A DNA stretch of 64,000 nt from positions 14,052,213 to 14,116,212 of the forward strand of contig CM040093.1 in NCBI GenBank assembly GCA_022496805.1. The letters are read 5' to 3'. The stretch comes from Pohlia nutans (taxonomy: Eukaryota; Streptophyta; Bryopsida; Bryales; Mniaceae). Numbering within the stretch: position 1 is the stretch's first letter; each line of letters begins with the position of its first letter. Made by a program: the position numbers and the translations under genes. Below are positions 22,260 through 35,568 of this stretch, one piece after another. The notes under the pieces are model-generated. The model worked only from the letters and a program-made list of their open reading frames with translations. It had not been told where the DNA came from and did not search any database.

Positions 22260-23311
22260 GTGGTCAAGCGAGACAATTGTGGTGCATGACATATTAATAC
22301 TAGCAAGTTACTTTCTTATTGAGTCATGTTCAAAATTACAAAACTTTGATGATTAAAATATTTAAATCAATTTAATAGAGTAAAAGATAACTATATCCTC
22401 TAAATACTAAAAGCTAAGTTGTGTTAGAATCTCCTCAGAACTATGATTGAAAATTTGAGCAATTGAATAATAGGACTTATACTCAAATGAATTCTTAGAA
22501 GAGTCCAAATTAGGTGTTGCTAGTCACATAATTAGTCGATTTCCTGCATTAGTAAGACCAATGCAAAGTCTTGGCATAGTTACAGACTGTAGCCAACTGG
22601 TAGGAAGTTTACAATTTGTTATGTTTTTAGATTCACTTCGGCCCCATGGCAAACACGGAAAGGACCAAGTCTAGATAGTTTTAATTTTTCAAGGGCTATA
22701 CATGAATGGTGGTTAACTGAAGTTAGACTCACTCAACTTAACAGGGCCTGCACGCACCAACATAGTCACACTTGAAACGCGTACAGCATCTCTTGATGTC
22801 GGTATTGACTCACTTCAATTGTTCGGAAGCAGTGAAAATTTTAAGTATTTACAGAGGTAGAGCGACATGCTATGGAAGGTGATAGGCAGGTGCTTTCCTC
22901 GCGAATTCTTGGGGAATCCAGCCCATCTTCTAGGCTACAGTCACCTTCTTAATGGTATGCAAGTGGCGAGTTTCTCATCCAAGTAGTTGGGCAAAAAATA
23001 AGAGTCTTTTTTGACTGTTTCGACTCATGTGGCGAGTGAAAATTCAAGCAACATGAGAATGTGGCAAATACAAAAGCCTTAAGGTAGTATCAAAAGCGAC
23101 AATAAAATCAGCATTGATGCATAAAAGGCTAATTCCTACCAATTTTTAAGAGCAACTTCAAAAAAAATTCAATAATTGCCAAGGGGGGTTGAACCCCGAC
23201 CAAAAGGCCTTGCCCAACACAATAAGCAATCCCACCCACGCCCAACCCAGTTAGTAAAGTGTTAAAAAAATTTGTAACTCAAAGCTTGCCGTCAGGATGG
23301 AAACAAAGGAT
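22260..23311. other. no recognisable feature
   Basis: Spacer of about 1 kb. No gene, no tandem repeat. It may include the 3' non-coding part of the hAT element, whose end I could not place. Confidence 0.4.
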
Positions 23312-26006
23312 TTACACATCAGCCCCCCTCCTCGCACGATCATCACGCCACGAGTTAATGGCGGAGTTAAAAGGGAAGGATTGAAGAGTGAAAAATTGTT
23401 GTGAAAATAGTTTCACACATGTATCTAAGTGACCACCAAGCCGGTTACGGAGTTTGGATTTCATAAATGCAAGTGTAGAGAACGTGCGTTCATCTTCCAC
23501 ACTCCCAAGCACAGCCGTGATGGCAATTTCAGCCACCTTAATGAACTCCGAAAGGCGGTTTAGCATTAAGGCATTTTACCCTACCTTCACCCACAACTTG
23601 GTGACCGGATTTTGGTCCCTTGGCTCCTCCATAGCCGCCTTTGCATGCGACTTCATCGTGAGTTTGAACAATGAAGTTTGCAAAGAAAGCAAACGAGCAT
23701 CCATGATGGGGTCAATTTGCCTCATAATTGGCTCAACCTTTGTGCCAAAGTTCACTGTGCGACACACATAGTAGTGTGCCTTCAAGGTCTTCACATGCAA
23801 GGGGAATAATTCCTCACAATTCGGTTGCAACCAGTATTGAGGAAATACTACGCCCAATGCGTTTATCAATTCCACTTCCGGGAATCTCACATCAAGTTCA
23901 AGCCTTAACATCTCAGCGGCATCCTTGCATTGCCCTTTCACACTAGTCATCACGGCCTCAAAATCTTGTTGTGAGACCGGCAACTTCTGCCCCGTAACCG
24001 AGCAAATCAAATGAGCCGGGTAAGTGTGGCCTCCAATGCGGAATGCAAGGCTTTGAGAGCCCGTGTTGAGATCCGTGACCCATTCTTGGGTAATTGCATA
24101 TGAGTGGTCATTGATAATGTCATGGAACATCTCAAAGTGAGACTTTTGTCATGCTGTATCACGATCACTATACATCATGTATAGCTCTGCTTGGCATATC
24201 TTGACCGCGGCTACATAGTCACTCACGAACACGTGGTTAGACTGAGCAAACTTCATCAAACAATTCACCGATTCAAGTAGAGGCAAAATGCAAGGAAGTG
24301 CAAGCAATGTACCAACGTCGCACAACAAATCATAGTTGTGGCGAGCTGTCTCCCTTGCCGCGGCTTGCTTTGATGTCATCTCGGGCTCTTTCACCGCTGT
24401 GTCTTCGCACATCTTTGCAATCAACGTCTTATACTCACCCATTACCCTCCTTAAGGGCTCTAGAAGAGATATCCACCGGGTCTTGACATTTCGTAACATT
24501 CTCAAGACCTCTGTTTCCATGATGTCAGCAAGCTTTTGGAATTCCAAATGCCTCTTTGGACTATGACTAAAGTATGAATGCATCGCTTGGCACAATGCCT
24601 CAAGCTTAGATACCACGGGCAAGTTGGAAAGTGGTTCTACTGCAAAATTTGTTCGGTGAGCCATGCAGTGCACTCCAAACATAAATGGGGCCGTGGTATC
24701 TTTCATTTGGACTGTTACACTGTTCCTGCTACCCTGAAACACAGACACCCCATCTGCCCCAAAACAAACCAACCTTTGCGCCACTTGCACTTGATCAAGC
24801 CCCGTATGGTGTGTGACCATACCCTCTATGCATTGCTTCACTGCATCAGCGTCGTTGCCTTCTACCAATCTATTTAACGATAAGAGTATGGGAACCCGTT
24901 TGAAACCAATGCACACATAGATGTGAATCAAAAGCCAGCTTTGACCATCAATGGATATTACCTCATCTGTTGATAGAGAGAAAAAGGTTGTTGCCCCAAT
25001 GACGTTTTTGGTGTGATCTGCCAAAACTTTGGCCAAATGATCAGCCATCTCCCAACCACAAGGGGTAGCCTAATGCTTCTTGGGAAAATCAGGGATTGTA
25101 AGGACGTCAAACAACTCCTGCATTTCCTCATAATCGGTCATTGGCCGTCCCTGCATGAGCAACCAAAATATTGCTCGAACATGGACAACTTTGCGTTTCC
25201 GCTCACGCACTGCACCAGCTGCACCACAGTATCCCCACCTTTCCCCAACCTTGCAAATTATATATTTTTTCATTTTTTACGTGAGCATTGGTGGTCAAAA
25301 AATAATACTGCCCCGCCACCACCTTGCCAAAGCTTGTGGTGGCCTTCCTACTGCCACAATGCTTCCACAAACTGTCAATTTTGGGCACGAGCAATTTCTC
25401 ACAGCCCTCAACATCAGAACAAACCCTACATTTTACTTGCTTCACACTACCGTTACTTCCCACAACAGATTCTGCCCATAGCAATTTTGCTGCCCATGAA
25501 TCTTGTCAATGTCGAATGCCCTCATAAACTCTTCTTCGTCGTCTTGTTGCGTCATGAGCGGGCGAGGCAACCAGAGGGTCCAAGATGACCACCTCCGGCA
25601 CCCCACCTGATGCAGTTTGAAGTGCAACATCGGACCCTGATGAACTTGCTCCATCACCCTTCATTGCAACGGGACAGGGAGACTTACATTTTTCCTTTGT
25701 TGTGATGCGTTGTGGCGTGGATAGCGCAGATGCTCCCCTCACGCCTCCTGCGTCATCTCCTTCCTGCAGTATTGACGCCGCGGGGGCGCCTAATAACACC
25801 GGCGCGTGCTGCAGGTCGGAGACTCCGTCGGACGCATCAACAGGCGGCGGACCAATGGTCCCTTCCGAGCTGCTCAATGCAACCTGCGTTGTACCAAAAT
25901 TGCCCCCATCGCCATGTTGGTACCGATCGCCCTCAAATTCTCCCCCGTCGCCATCGGACACCCCACCGTACAAGAATTTTGTCAGCATGGATTGATGAGG
26001 AGCCAT
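23312..26006 (-). pseudogene. hAT transposase (zinc finger, ZNF862/KIAA1586-like group), broken
   Basis: Reads from an ATG at 26004-26006 (APHQSMLTKFL start). A zinc-finger-like region follows (DSWAAKLLWAESVVG, VKCRVCSDVEG, DSLWKHCGSRKA), then a hAT core with STDEVISIDGQSW, LVCFGADGVSVFQGSRNSV, VHCMAHRTNFAV and VKTRWISLLEPL. It ends with the C-terminal dimerisation part (GSVEDERTFSTLAFMKSKLRNRL). The region downstream of 25048 is one frame cut by stops at 24149-24151 (TGA) and 23576-23578 (TAA); another TAG is at 25070-25072. There is at least one frameshift upstream, around 25210-25270, and another in the N-terminal part near 25490. All three stops are consistent with C-to-T or G-to-A transitions of sense codons. 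Terminal repeats and target duplication were not found. The element is non-autonomous today. Confidence 0.85.
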
Positions 26007-27263
26007 GTGCGGCCACAAGAATTTGCAACCCTAAACCCAGGCAAAGCTCTGACTCACACAAAGCGCAGGGTGAGCCAACAAATTTTTCTGAATCCTCTAC
26101 ACTTCTAAAACCGCAAAGCACAGATCGCGACAAGACACGAGCAGATCGCAATGAGCAGATCGCAATTGGGCATGGTCGGATCGTGAATTTCAAATGCTAA
26201 AGCCCTAAACCTTGAAACACACGAATTGCAAAAAACCCAACGCCAATCACAACTCCTTCGCGACAAACAAAGCCAAGCACAGATCGCGACAAGCAATGCA
26301 TAACACACGATATGTTGCAATGAAGAGTGGAGAAACTAAACCCCCTAAACCGCTATAATATTGTTGAGAAACCACCGTGCACCAATGTGCCGATCAACCA
26401 TCGCCAAACCGCTGCGATCTCCTTCGCCAATGCGCTGCAAACTCCATCGCCAACGCTCATCCGTAGTGCCAACATCCGTAACCAAAACTCTTAGACGCCC
26501 CTAATTTTTCAAGCCCTAAGTCAAAAAAAGGCCCACACTCTCTAGAAATTTCAAAGCATGCAACTAGGCGAGTTGACGATCCATGCAATGGCAGGGGTGG
26601 CGAGAGCGCCTGCCCATGGCGCAGCGCGCAGGCGATGACCGCACAGGGAAAAAGGGAGCGCCATTGAAATGCAGGTGGCGCTGCGTCTAAATTTGAGAGA
26701 AGGCAGGCGATAAATGAGCAAATGGACGTGAGTGACTGCCTTCCAAGGAGTGGCCGACAGGAGCTGAGAGGACAACTTGACAGCCATGGTGGCGGCTCCT
26801 GTGGCCCCAGCCACATCACCCTTGTCAAACTGAGGCGATAGAAAGCAGATTTTGCTATGATTTCGTAAGTTAAAAATTCGCCAAGGTAAATGAGAGGTAA
26901 GTGTCAGGCAAAAATTCGCCAATAATTTTTTCACTGTTCGGAAGCTGGGGCTCAGCTTTCATGCATGCAAATTTGAAATGTCTGTACTTACAGCATGGCC
27001 ACCCATGCTCTCTACTACTGACCTTTTTTAGAGGACCGCCCCCTTTTATTCTTCCCATCGTATAGTCAGCAAGGGGTCTCTCTGCTAAGGCCTCTGTAGA
27101 AACTTGCTTTGGCTCGCCAGATTATGGAGTCCTCTTTTTTCGCTTGTGAGCTTCAAATGCGGGCGAATCATTTGCATTTGGCATTTTTTGTCCCTTGAGA
27201 AGCTGACGAGAAAAAACCCGACATGAATCACGAGTGTGTTTGTTCAATACTCACACTAAACGT
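26007..27263. other. upstream flank of the hAT gene, unresolved
   Basis: It contains many short GCGAT and CAGATCGC motifs (26100-26310) and a minus-strand open stretch at 26551-26790 with no recognised domain. It may be the 5' non-coding part of the hAT element. No support for a gene. Confidence 0.35.
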
Positions 27264-27267
27264 TTAA

Positions 27268-27823
27268 CCCCTAACTGCCTGAGCGTCCATTTTCTGGACG
27301 ATGTACAGATTTCATCCATAATTTCTCATCCGTCATGCACTTTCTGTAGTGTGGAATTTTTACTGTAGATTCTATGGGAAGTTAGCTTCATGCACATGTG
27401 ATCCGATTAGAAAGGGGATTATTTGTGAAATTTTTATGCCTCATTTCATGTTGTAGTGATTCACCCAAAATTTTGAAGATTTCAGTGTTAAAATGCTCCA
27501 AAAAAAGCCAACTCATAAAATTAAGCAACCAAAAAATCTCCCAAAATCACTACACTTAGAGTATTACATTTCAACCAATCACAAAAAATTTCATCCATAG
27601 ATTGTCAATATCTTATTCGTGATTGAATTACAAAATAATTTTGAATTTCACGTTTCAAAATTTATACAAAATTATTGGTAATAGCAATCATAGATCTAAC
27701 CGTATGGATAGAATCCAAAATTCATAATGTACAACTTTTATTCATATATCAAGTTCAAAATATTCTTTATAATACATCTTTGCAAAACTGCCGAATTTGG
27801 AGAGGGCTCTACGCATTTAGAGG
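27268..27823 (+). mobile_element. TTAA-flanked MITE, family B (copy 1)
   Basis: TTAA at 27264-27267 and 27824-27827. Left end CCCCTAACTGCCTGAGCGTC followed by the stem GTCCATTTTCTGGAC; right end GCATTTAGAGG. Relatives: 33301-33857 (reversed) and 35569-36136. The right TTAA is shared with the next element. Confidence 0.85.
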
Positions 27824-27827
27824 TTAA

Positions 27828-28401
27828 CCCCTAAAGGACCGGGGGGGTTTTTAGCTTAGCTCTTGTTTTCTTGACTAGCTCTTATAACAAGCTCAATTCC
27901 TCATTGGTGTGGGTTAATTTTGACGATCGACGCCGTTGAATTTAAAGAAGACTTACATAGCTTTTGTATGAAAAAAGGATTAACAAAATCGCACAATTTT
28001 TGAGAAAATGCCACCGTTGAGAAGATTGATGGATCTTGTTCGGGGTATTTTGTACATATGCTGAAATCGGATTGATCAAAAGTGCTCCAAAAATTCTGAA
28101 ATTTCTACCATGCATAATTATCATCATTTTGAGCATGTACAAAAAAATTCACATAATTTGGAGGTGTGAGGAGGAAGATATGAGGGTCTCAAGTGACGCC
28201 CAAATAGCCTCCTTGCAGCACAAAAAAATCACCAAAAATTGCACACTTCATGAAATTTTGATCAAGAAGTACCCACGGATTCAGCTCTCAAAAAGAACTA
28301 GGGTCTCTTTGTTGCTCACCTTACAATTCACAGCCCAATAACTCGAATTTCCTCACTTTCTAGTTCCAGAAGCCGCGTGGTGGCCTCGTGGTCCTTTAGC
28401 G
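27828..28401 (+). mobile_element. TTAA-flanked MITE, family C (copy 1)
   Basis: Directly abuts the family B element through the single TTAA at 27824-27827. Ends CCCCTAAAGGACC and GGTCCTTTAGCG, then TTAA at 28402-28405. The interior matches 44901-45475 in inverse orientation (CTCATTGGTGTGGG, AGCTCTTGTTTT, TTCTGAAATTT). Confidence 0.85.
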
Positions 28402-28405
28402 TTAA

Positions 28406-29089
28406 CAATACAAGTCAGAAGAAGAATAACTTGCATCAGGATGGTGGAAATAAAAGAGTTCATCATTTGTATGTGATATTTCTCATTTCTTGCATTCCTT
28501 CACCAGGGTGTAATTTAGGTCTTAAGCGTACTGAAGCCCGAGGAGTTGAGTTGACGTTTAAGTTTTCAGCCCATAACGGTTACATAAGGTTCTTTAGCTC
28601 TTCTGTGCAACACCTCAGAACCTGACCATTATTCCTGAATCATTGTAGCAGATCCCCGAATCATAGCAAGTCCACATCATCTTTTGCTAAAGAAGTTGGG
28701 TGGTGAGACACTATTGAAGTGTATATAGTGCTATTGTTGAAAAAGGGTGGACTCCACTAACTGCTAACGAACCTTATGTAGAGTGCCACACAATTTTTGA
28801 TATCCATGAAGAGTGTCCGTGCAAGGGCAAGTAACTCACACAAATGGACGTCACAAATAGTCCAATGTCACAAACAAGTTGCACTACCTTAATTGTTCAT
28901 CATTGCATGTTTTGGCTTACTTCCATACGATTGTAAATCTTGAATTATTTTCATAATTGCACATTTTGACTTACTTTCATTATTGTAAACATTGAATTAG
29001 TTTCATCATTGCACACTACAATAAATTGAATATTTGTGCCACTTATGGTTACTATATATATTAGTGTCATACATTTAAAATGTTGATAT
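28406..29089. other. no recognisable feature
   Basis: AT-rich spacer between the family C element and the long inverted repeat. No gene seen. Confidence 0.4.
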
Positions 29090-29962
29090 GTACAGTACCT
29101 GGAAGCATTGTTACGTAATTCCCTCTTTTGCGTTTCAAAGAACTCTTCATGATATCAAATATAATTGGTTTTTTCATCTTGCATATTTAATATTCAATTT
29201 ATACATGATTCCAAGCAAGCATACCAAATTTGGGTTTAAAAAAAGCAAAATCCCATTTTTTGGTGGATTTTAAAAGTCCAATTTCTTGATTTTATGTGAT
29301 AATTTATTGAAAACAATTGGTGATGAATTTTTATAATTTTATTGCATAGGTGTGTTGGAAATATCCATATGCACCTTTCTTATCAAGGAACACCCCATTC
29401 ATTAACAAAAACATCCTCTATGACGAGTTCATTGTGATGAATCGCATGCTCTAATTTTGTAAAATAAATATCTTTTTATTATAACTAAATTTTGGCAAAG
29501 TAATTGTACTATCATGCTTAACTATACCAAGTTAGTTACAATGTGAAGATCAAGTAGCAAAATTTAGTTATAATAAAAAGATATCTATTTTACAAAATTT
29601 GGGCATGCAATTCTTCACATTGAATTCTTCATTGAGGATGTTTTTGTTAATGAATGGGATGTTCCTTGATATGAAAGGTGCGTATGGATATTTCCAACAC
29701 ACCTATGCAATAAAATTATAAAAATTCATCACGAATTGTTTTCAATAAATTATCATATAAAATCAAGAAATTGGACTTTTAAAATCCACCAAAAATCAAA
29801 TTTTGCTTCTATTAAACCCAAATCTAGTATGCTTGCTTGGAATCATGCAAGAATTTAATACAAAACATGCAAGATGAAAAAATCCAATTACATTTTATAG
29901 TATAAAGAGTTCTTTGATACGCAGAAGAAGGAATTACGTAACATTGTTTCCGGGTACTGTAC
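29090..29962. mobile_element. long foldback element, arms about 430 bp
   Basis: GTACAGTACC(T/C)GGAA starts the left arm, and the right arm ends TTCCGGGTACTGTAC. The arms pair almost to the centre near 29526; for example GTGTTGGAAATATCCATA at 29352 pairs with TATGGATATTTCCAACAC at 29684. The centre holds TTTAGTTATAATAAAAAGAT and its inverse. It is nearly all arm with a small loop, so a very long hairpin RNA would form if transcribed. Confidence 0.85.
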
Positions 29963-30453
29963 AGTACACTATTGGTACTTCCAAACTGTGGCCCAAATAT
30001 TAGGGTGACTGATCTTATACAAAACAAATCACAGTTGCTGCAACTCTGCAAGCATGTGAAGGGAAGAGTAACGCCACAGTATACAAGAGGTACCGTATCA
30101 TGCAAATCCTGATGCAGAAAAGTTGCCGGTTCTAAAATTTTCTGTAGGAGCACAACTATGAATTCCAATATTTCAAAAATTCTCCGTTGCTTGTACAGTT
30201 CAATACAATCCTCAGCCTGGCTAAAGATCAAACAAGGAACCACTTTCAATAGTTTTCAAGAGCAAAACACTTCACTAGTATATCCATCTCTCTAGAGGAA
30301 CCACTTTACTTCATTGGGAAGGTCAAACACTATCCAGGAATCCCCAAAAAAAAAAAACACAAGCTTCCACAATATATTAGTGTGGCTCAAAAACTCATAT
30401 TTTCGTACCCCCAGTGACCTTCTACCAAAACTGTGTTTACTGTATTATACCTC
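29963..30453. other. 3' flank of the SAR1 gene
   Basis: Minus-strand downstream region of SAR1, probably containing its 3' UTR. A minus-strand open frame (29824-30249) runs across the foldback arm and shows no domain; I regard it as chance. Confidence 0.4.
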
Positions 30454-32638
30454 TCATTTTATGTATTGTGTGATCCACTTGAAACCTTCTCCATATCCCA
30501 TCTTGCGCACTATACTGCACATAAAAACCTCGATGGGCCGGATGTTGCTGTCAGTTAGGTTCACAGTTCCTTTCCCTGAGGTCATGGTCAGACCCAATGA
30601 GTAGCGCAATTCGTCCTCCGAAGCAGCATAAGGGATGTCAATCTTGTTCCCCAGCACCAGGACTGGCACTTGTGCAAGCGAGTCATCCGAGAGCAAGGAA
30701 TCCAGCTCCTTCTTCGACTCCGCGAATCGCTCCTTGTCAATTGCATCCACCAGATAGACAATGGCGTCCACCTGCATTCCAAAAAACATCATCTTCGTAC
30801 TCAATTTCCTCCAAAAAAAATCTCTACACCAGTGCTTTCCTCCTGGCAAACCACAGCCAGATTCTCCCTAAGATCTTCCCTAAAAAGTACCATGTATGTA
30901 TGACGAGCTGGGAGCTCGACTACTCTCAAAAAACAAAGCTCTGCTCCTTCACCTTGACCTGTTTCTTCTGACTGCTTGTGGTCCCAAAATAATATTTATA
31001 ACACAGTTTGAATCTGAGAGAACTGTGGCAAGAGTGTGTAAAATATATTCCAGAATGTCATATTAGAAAAGGTCTAGTTCATGAGATCTGAGTGTGCATG
31101 GAACATAAACTAATTGAGAAGTGTTGTAGATGAATTGTTCACGTGAAACAACCCTAAGCTAAATCCACCATATGACTATATAGACGAGTGCACGAGTTTA
31201 TTTGAAGAAATGCCCAAAATCATCCAGCCTAGATTCTTAGCTAGAATGAAGATATTCATTTTGAGGATGTACACCATCTCAACAACAACAGTTGGATTTA
31301 TGATACACCTATGTTCAACACTTTGAAATTCACATGCAGTCCAAATAATGCAAGCTAAAGTGCATTGGAATCCTCCTTCACTTGCCAATAAGACCCAATA
31401 GAAATAATGTTGTCTAATAACAGTAGACTATGCTTTAGTAGCGATTCTAGATGCACATACCATACTAGATAACCGGTCAAGGACCATAAATTAGAACTAT
31501 CAAATCGTGGAGATCAAGAGCTTGGGAGAGGATGGGGGTTATGAATATAGGTCCTCCTCTTTTCCAACCACAATGCACCATGTGGCGATGAAAGCAAAAG
31601 GTGAGGATTATAGATCAGAGGTTAGGATTCTAGGTGTACATGTTCATATCCACTAACATAAGTAAGTACACTAACATGTTAACTAATTGTGAGAACCTTT
31701 TACTACCTGTACAACACTGGTTGGAAAAGAAAAGAATAAGAAAAGAACTAGAAAAGAACCTTAGCATAGTAGTCCCTCCAGACACGTCGAGCGATGGTGT
31801 GACCACCCAGATCAAATGCTTTGAACTTCACTCTGTTGATGCTCAACTCCTCCGAGGTTGGGTACTGCGTTGGTTGATGTTGCCCCAATTTCTGTTCACA
31901 AACCCTAATTAATATGAGCCAGAAGGCATAATAATACATAACAGAAACATCAAACCATAAATGATCTAACTAAACCCTACACGTATTATTTCCTCCTCGA
32001 GACCTAAAAGGAAGTGAAATGGTACTATTCTAACAGAATAAGAATCAACAGGGAAACGGAAGGACTACTACCGGTACTTAAAAATAACAGGGTAAAGGAA
32101 AGAGAGGAATCCCAGAAGATATACTACATAACAGGAAAAAATTATCAAAACTGCAATTGAATCATAAACACATACTGTTTCATCTTCAAAATCTAAAACA
32201 GAAGTGAGAAATAAACACTACCCTGGCAGAGTGAAGAATCGATACATCCTCAGAACCTAAAACAAACATAGGCATGTGAAACAGTACTACTACTGGTACT
32301 TAAGAATAAACAGGGTAAAGGAAGGAGAGGAATCTCAGAAGACATAATACACAACAGGAAAAAGATTATGAAAACTGCCATAGAATCATAAACACATACT
32401 GTTTCATCCTCAAAACCTAAAACAAAAGTAGGAAACAAAATCTACAAAAAGCAGAGTGAAGAATCGAAGGAATCAACTCAAAAAGCAAACATTCAAATGG
32501 ATTTCTCACCTCATCTTTAAGCATGTGAAGGAGCGTCGTCTTGCCGGCATTATCAAGCCCCAGAAAGAGGATTTTGGCCTCCTTCTGCCACAGCCCTATT
32601 GTGGCAAGGAAGCCGTAAAACCAATCCACAATAAACAT
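30454..32638 (-). CDS. SAR1: SAR1 small GTPase (COPII coat assembly)
   Basis: Three exons: 32638-32510, 31891-31760 and 30771-30454, 192 aa, all joins in phase 0 with GT-AG borders. SAR1 GTP exchange starts COPII coat formation on the ER membrane. Visible motifs: N-terminal amphipathic helix with [10 protein letters not shown]-loop GLDNAGKT (27-34); switch region [14 protein letters not shown] (70-74) with the catalytic His; NKID (129-132) for guanine binding; C-terminal [13 protein letters not shown]. The length is one residue short of the usual 193, through a small change after LGLT. The start ATG (32636-32638) is fixed by the conserved N-terminus. Introns are 618 and 988 bp. The frame is intact with no damage. 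It is the only clearly housekeeping gene in the window. Confidence 0.96.
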
Positions 32639-33296
32639 GGTGTCGGCAGGCTTGTTGACATCTGCTGGCTCCCGCTCCTTCCAGAGCTCTGAGTACCAGT
32701 AACTCGGACTATACTTGTATCCCAGCTCGCCCAACCTTTGAAAAAGGGAAAAAACAAAAGAAAAGTTGCAAATGATCTCTACAGAGGCTCCAAAGTCACT
32801 GGATCTGGAGCGAAAACTCAAAACTGAGCCTGTGGAACACAAATCCTTTCACTTTCTGCACTGATCTGGTGCGGCACAACAGACATGAATGTGCCGAACA
32901 TGTAGGGAGCGGCCGGGCTCTGTAATGAAGAGCAAGCCTGCGTGATGGGCAGATGATAGTTCGAGAGGGGAGGTTGCCACGGTGGCAGGCAGCTGGCTGG
33001 GTCCGTGACGTGGCGGCAGTCTATTGGTCAGGTGACAAGGTCTTCAAACCTAGTGAGGTAACCTGCCCAGTTAGAATTCAACCCACTTTACATTTGGGGC
33101 CCATTGTTAGTTAGTCCAAATTTGTTGTAGTCAAAGTGTTTTATTTTTATTTTCTTTGCTCCATCAGGGGAGAGCCTGCAAAAATGCTTTGTTTTCAAGG
33201 AGTTACATGGCTGAACAATATAAGCAAGTTGTAAAAGTAAATCTAGGGTAAATACTAAGGTAGAGACTACACAACTAGCCGTTTGTTATTTAAGGG
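32639..33296. other. 5' flank of SAR1
   Basis: Upstream of the SAR1 start on the minus strand; should hold its 5' UTR and promoter. The stretch 32890-33010 is more GC-rich than its surroundings. I see no convincing TATA box. Confidence 0.4.
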
Positions 33297-33300
33297 TTAA

Positions 33301-33857
33301 CCCCTAAATGCTTACAATCTTCTTCAAATTCAGAGAATTGCAAAGATGCATTACAAAATGCAACTAAGAGGTATATTTTGAACTTGATATATGAATAAAA
33401 GTTGTACATTATGAATTCTAGATTTGGGTTGGATATGCGATTGCTATCACTGATATTTTGTATAAAATTTGAAACTTAAAATTCAAAATTAATTTGTAAT
33501 TTGATTATGATTAATATATTGACAATTTGTGAATGAAATTTGTTATGATAGGTTGAAATGTGATACTCTAAGTGTAGTGATTTTTGGAGATTTTTGGTTG
33601 CTTAATTTTATGGGTTGACTTGTTCAAGCGCACTTTTAGACTAAAATCTTCAAAATTTATAGTGAAACACTGCAACATGAAACGAGGCATAAAAGTTTCA
33701 CAAATCATCAACTTTCTAATTAGATCACACATGCATGAAGCTAACTCCCCATAAAATTTATAATAAGAAATCCACATTGCAAGAAGTGCATGACGGATGA
33801 GAAAACGTGGATGAAATCTATACATTGTCCAAAATTGGATGCTCATGCAGTTAAGGA
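33301..33857 (-). mobile_element. TTAA-flanked MITE, family B (copy 2, reversed)
   Basis: TTAA at 33297-33300 and 33858-33861. Reverse complement of the 27268-27823 interior (ATTTTGAACTTGATATATG, TGATACTCTAAGTGTAGTG). The far end is worn (GTTAAGGA). Confidence 0.8.
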
Positions 33858-33861
33858 TTAA

Positions 33862-34088
33862 AAGAAAGACAAAGTCCCACGGGCTTACATTTTTTTTGGG
33901 AGAATCTTGTTCATAACTTCCACTTCGTTGAACTAAATTAGGTTTTTTAAATGCTAAAACAAACACATTCAAATCATCTATGCTTCTTTAGAATAAAACT
34001 AAAGTAAATTAAAAAGAGAATCATGCTTAAAATGGAGATTAAAAGTGACTTTAGGTGTGGGAATAAGGAAAACTATGTCCTTTAAGGG
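33862..34088. mobile_element. probable TTAA element, worn
   Basis: Lies between TTAA at 33858-33861 (shared with the previous element) and TTAA at 34089-34092. The right end TGTCCTTTAAGGG fits family C/E ends; the left end is degraded. 34093-34681 shows no feature. Confidence 0.45.
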
Positions 34089-34685
34089 TTAATACACTTT
34101 TCTCGTAGTTAGCCCTTTCTAGCCTAGACATGTTTCTAGAAAAGGGTAGTTTTCATTGAATTTTTTGATCTAATGTGTATTAATGGGAATCAGAGGACTA
34201 TAGGAGGTATTTAACAGTACTATATTGTGGCGAAGGTGTGCTGAGATTTTATAAAAAATGGATTCCATCCAACAGTGCAAGTGTGAGATTATAAGTAGTA
34301 TTTCTAGCATATATTGCTACCTAAAAATGTCAGTTTTCAAAGGAGTGGTGATTTGAAGTTAAATAGAATCTATCATGTTTTTCTTTTTTAAATTTAGAAA
34401 ATGGAATTCACTTATATGATATGTTGTAGGCTTTTCAAAAACATCTAGTACGTGTCAAGATCATTTGCACATAATTTACTATGATTTTTCAACCATCGTC
34501 TACGCTTCATCTCTACAAAAGGTACATAAACTTGTACTCAAGATTTCAGAAGAATTGCATGAAGATAGACAATCGGTGTCCATACCGAAGTAGGAAGAAC
34601 AAAGAAGATGCTAGTAAGAAGATTTTTTTGGAAAAATTATAGTTTCTAATAGCAAGAAATACCCAATGTAATTTGTGTAGTTTAA

Positions 34686-35487
34686 CCCCTAATCGTCCCG
34701 GCGACCATATTTTGGACGTTTTTGGAGTTACTTTCACTTCGAAGAGCTGTAACTTTTGCATAGAGTGTTCAATTTCAATGACATTTAAAAAAAAATCCTT
34801 TGCATGATGTTTAGTTTGAGTGGTAAAAATTTCAAATCAATCCAAGATGTATTGAATTTTTGGGAATCATTTGAAAGTAGGGGTCCTTTTTTTGGAGAGT
34901 TTTTGTGCATTTTGATGGCTTCAACTTCAGGGGCTTGTATCTCCTTCATCCAATTTTCGTTTTCAATAAATATCATTAGGTTAGATTGCCATTAGAGTCT
35001 AGATGTCATGGTAAAATTTTCATGTCAATCCATATTATTCCGAATGTTTGGGAGCCGTTTTTGTGCAAGGGTCAAACAGTGGGTCACTTTTTGCTTTTTG
35101 AGTCAAACAGTGGGTCACTTTTGGGCTACTTTTTGACATTGCAAGGCCATTCTAGGGCACGTCAAATTTTCTCATGGGCTTTTTTTGGTACCAACGTGTT
35201 TATATGATGATTCTGAACCACTTTATTTTTTATTTATTTTTCATTTGAGTATTTTTGAAAACGAATTTCACCTCTAATGCGTTCCTACCATCCATTTTTA
35301 ACACTAAAACATTATGATCTTGCAATCTATGTGGCCAAATGACTCCAAATGTGATCCACATCATCTACAACATGTATAGTAGAACATTGTATAGTTAAGA
35401 TTTCTATACCTCACTTACATTTAGACCTATAACACATCAAAAGCAATGATGTTTTGTAAGCCCAAAAAAGCTAGGGACGCTTAGGGG
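34686..35487 (+). mobile_element. TTAA-flanked MITE, family G
   Basis: TTAA at 34682-34685 and 35488-35491. Ends CCCCTAATCGTCC and GGGACGCTTAGGGG. 802 bp, one of the longest of the set. Non-coding. Confidence 0.8.
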
Positions 35488-35568
35488 TTAAGGTATTTTA
35501 TGTACAATCAAGTATTTTGTGCAAAATAACTTTGTATATGCAAGTATCCTAGAAGCTAGGATGCTTAA

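Noticed and set aside
26551..26934. Possible transit-peptide-like ORF upstream of hAT
   Set aside because: No ATG at the start of the open stretch, no domain. Probably non-coding flank of the hAT element.
29824..30249. 141-codon minus-strand ORF
   Set aside because: It crosses an arm of the long foldback element and shows no family features.
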